From positions 1-51,733 of the forward strand of contig NZ_NFLU01000015.1 of assembly GCF_002161085.1 (NCBI RefSeq): DNA of 51,733 nt, written 5' to 3'. Both the position numbers and the translations under genes were made by a program. Positions 51,623-51,733 of this stretch are shown here, piece after piece. The notes beneath the pieces are model-generated. The model did no database searches. It was not told the origin of the DNA and saw only the letters and a program-made list of their open reading frames with translations. The stretch comes from Flavonifractor sp. An112 (GTDB lineage Bacteria; Bacillota; Clostridia; Oscillospirales; Oscillospiraceae). The first letter of the stretch is position 1, and the number at the start of each line of letters is the position of its first letter.

Positions 51623-51733
51623 ATGAAAAAACAGACCATTCTGACCGGGGCTGCCGCCCTGGCTCTGGCCCTTTTTTTGACCGCCTGCGGCGGACAGGCT
51701 CCGGAGGTCACCCCCTCCCCCACGGTTGAGCCC
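51623..51733 (+). CDS. Lipoprotein, N-terminal fragment cut by the window end
   Basis: The first 37 codons are visible, after GGAGG 7 nt before the ATG. The peptide has a signal sequence with the lipobox LTAC (MKKQTILTGAAALALALFL then TACGG) and a Pro/Thr-rich start to the mature protein. The function cannot be read from this part. The 129-nt gap before it has only a weak promoter-like pair (TTTACG at 51536, TTAAAA at 51559). Confidence 0.8.
   Translation, partial: MKKQTILTGAAALALALFLTACGGQAPEVTPSPTVEP

Overview
The window comes from a GC-rich, low-redundancy Firmicutes genome, most likely a gut Oscillospiraceae relative (Flavonifractor/Lawsonibacter type). This is inferred from a SepF/DivIVA division cluster, a T-box leader before ileS, HemZ, an Asp23-FakA pair, a Na+-type V-ATPase operon, a miaB-mutS-mutL-hfq cluster and abundant palindromic intergenic repeats. 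No phage, plasmid, rRNA or CRISPR locus is visible. Species assignment cannot be made from the sequence alone.

Layout. Positions 131-14493 are one long minus-strand block: miaB, a GIY-YIG ORF bracketed by inverted repeats, mutS, a CPBP protease, mutL, hfq, an HlyD-like membrane protein, yggS, sepF, divIVA, then ileS behind its own promoter and an isoleucine T-box. From a divergent promoter at about 14.55 kb the plus strand carries an alanine-racemase-like gene, dtd, an MBL hydrolase, hemZ, a uridine-kinase-like gene, mrp, an amidase, a 40-aa ORF, and a divergent type IIA topoisomerase pair (parE-like and parC-like) separated by a secreted S15 peptidase. These are followed by yitT, a LUD protein, a lipoprotein and tRNA-Gly(GCC). 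A small minus-strand gene with a two-box SOS promoter, a shikimate-kinase-like gene and a DEAD-box helicase come next.

Positions 34.9-44.0 kb hold a complete nine-gene V-type ATPase operon (ntpFIKECGABD) reading from an AT-rich promoter region. The remainder contains fakA-asp23 (minus), a small membrane protein, a metallophosphoesterase and an ABC exporter (minus), a membrane-linked XRE regulator, an AEC permease and the start of a lipoprotein gene cut by the window end.

The most unusual signal is a family of roughly 100-135 bp mosaic elements made of four or five consecutive hairpins. Four clear copies share the same order of parts (4.14, 16.17, 31.38 and 43.15 kb) and one is partial (19.47 kb). 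Two sit inside otherwise tight operons with a duplicated gene end on the other side: 76 nt of the dtd 3' end and about 44 nt of the ntpD ribosome-binding site and 5' end. The duplicated copies differ largely at synonymous sites, including a serine AGT/TCT switch, which is hard to explain by a simple target-site duplication. Two other repeat families are present: a 40-bp palindromic repeat that flanks the GIY-YIG gene as terminal inverted repeats, and GTAGGGGC palindromes, two of which are read in frame inside the MutL linker.
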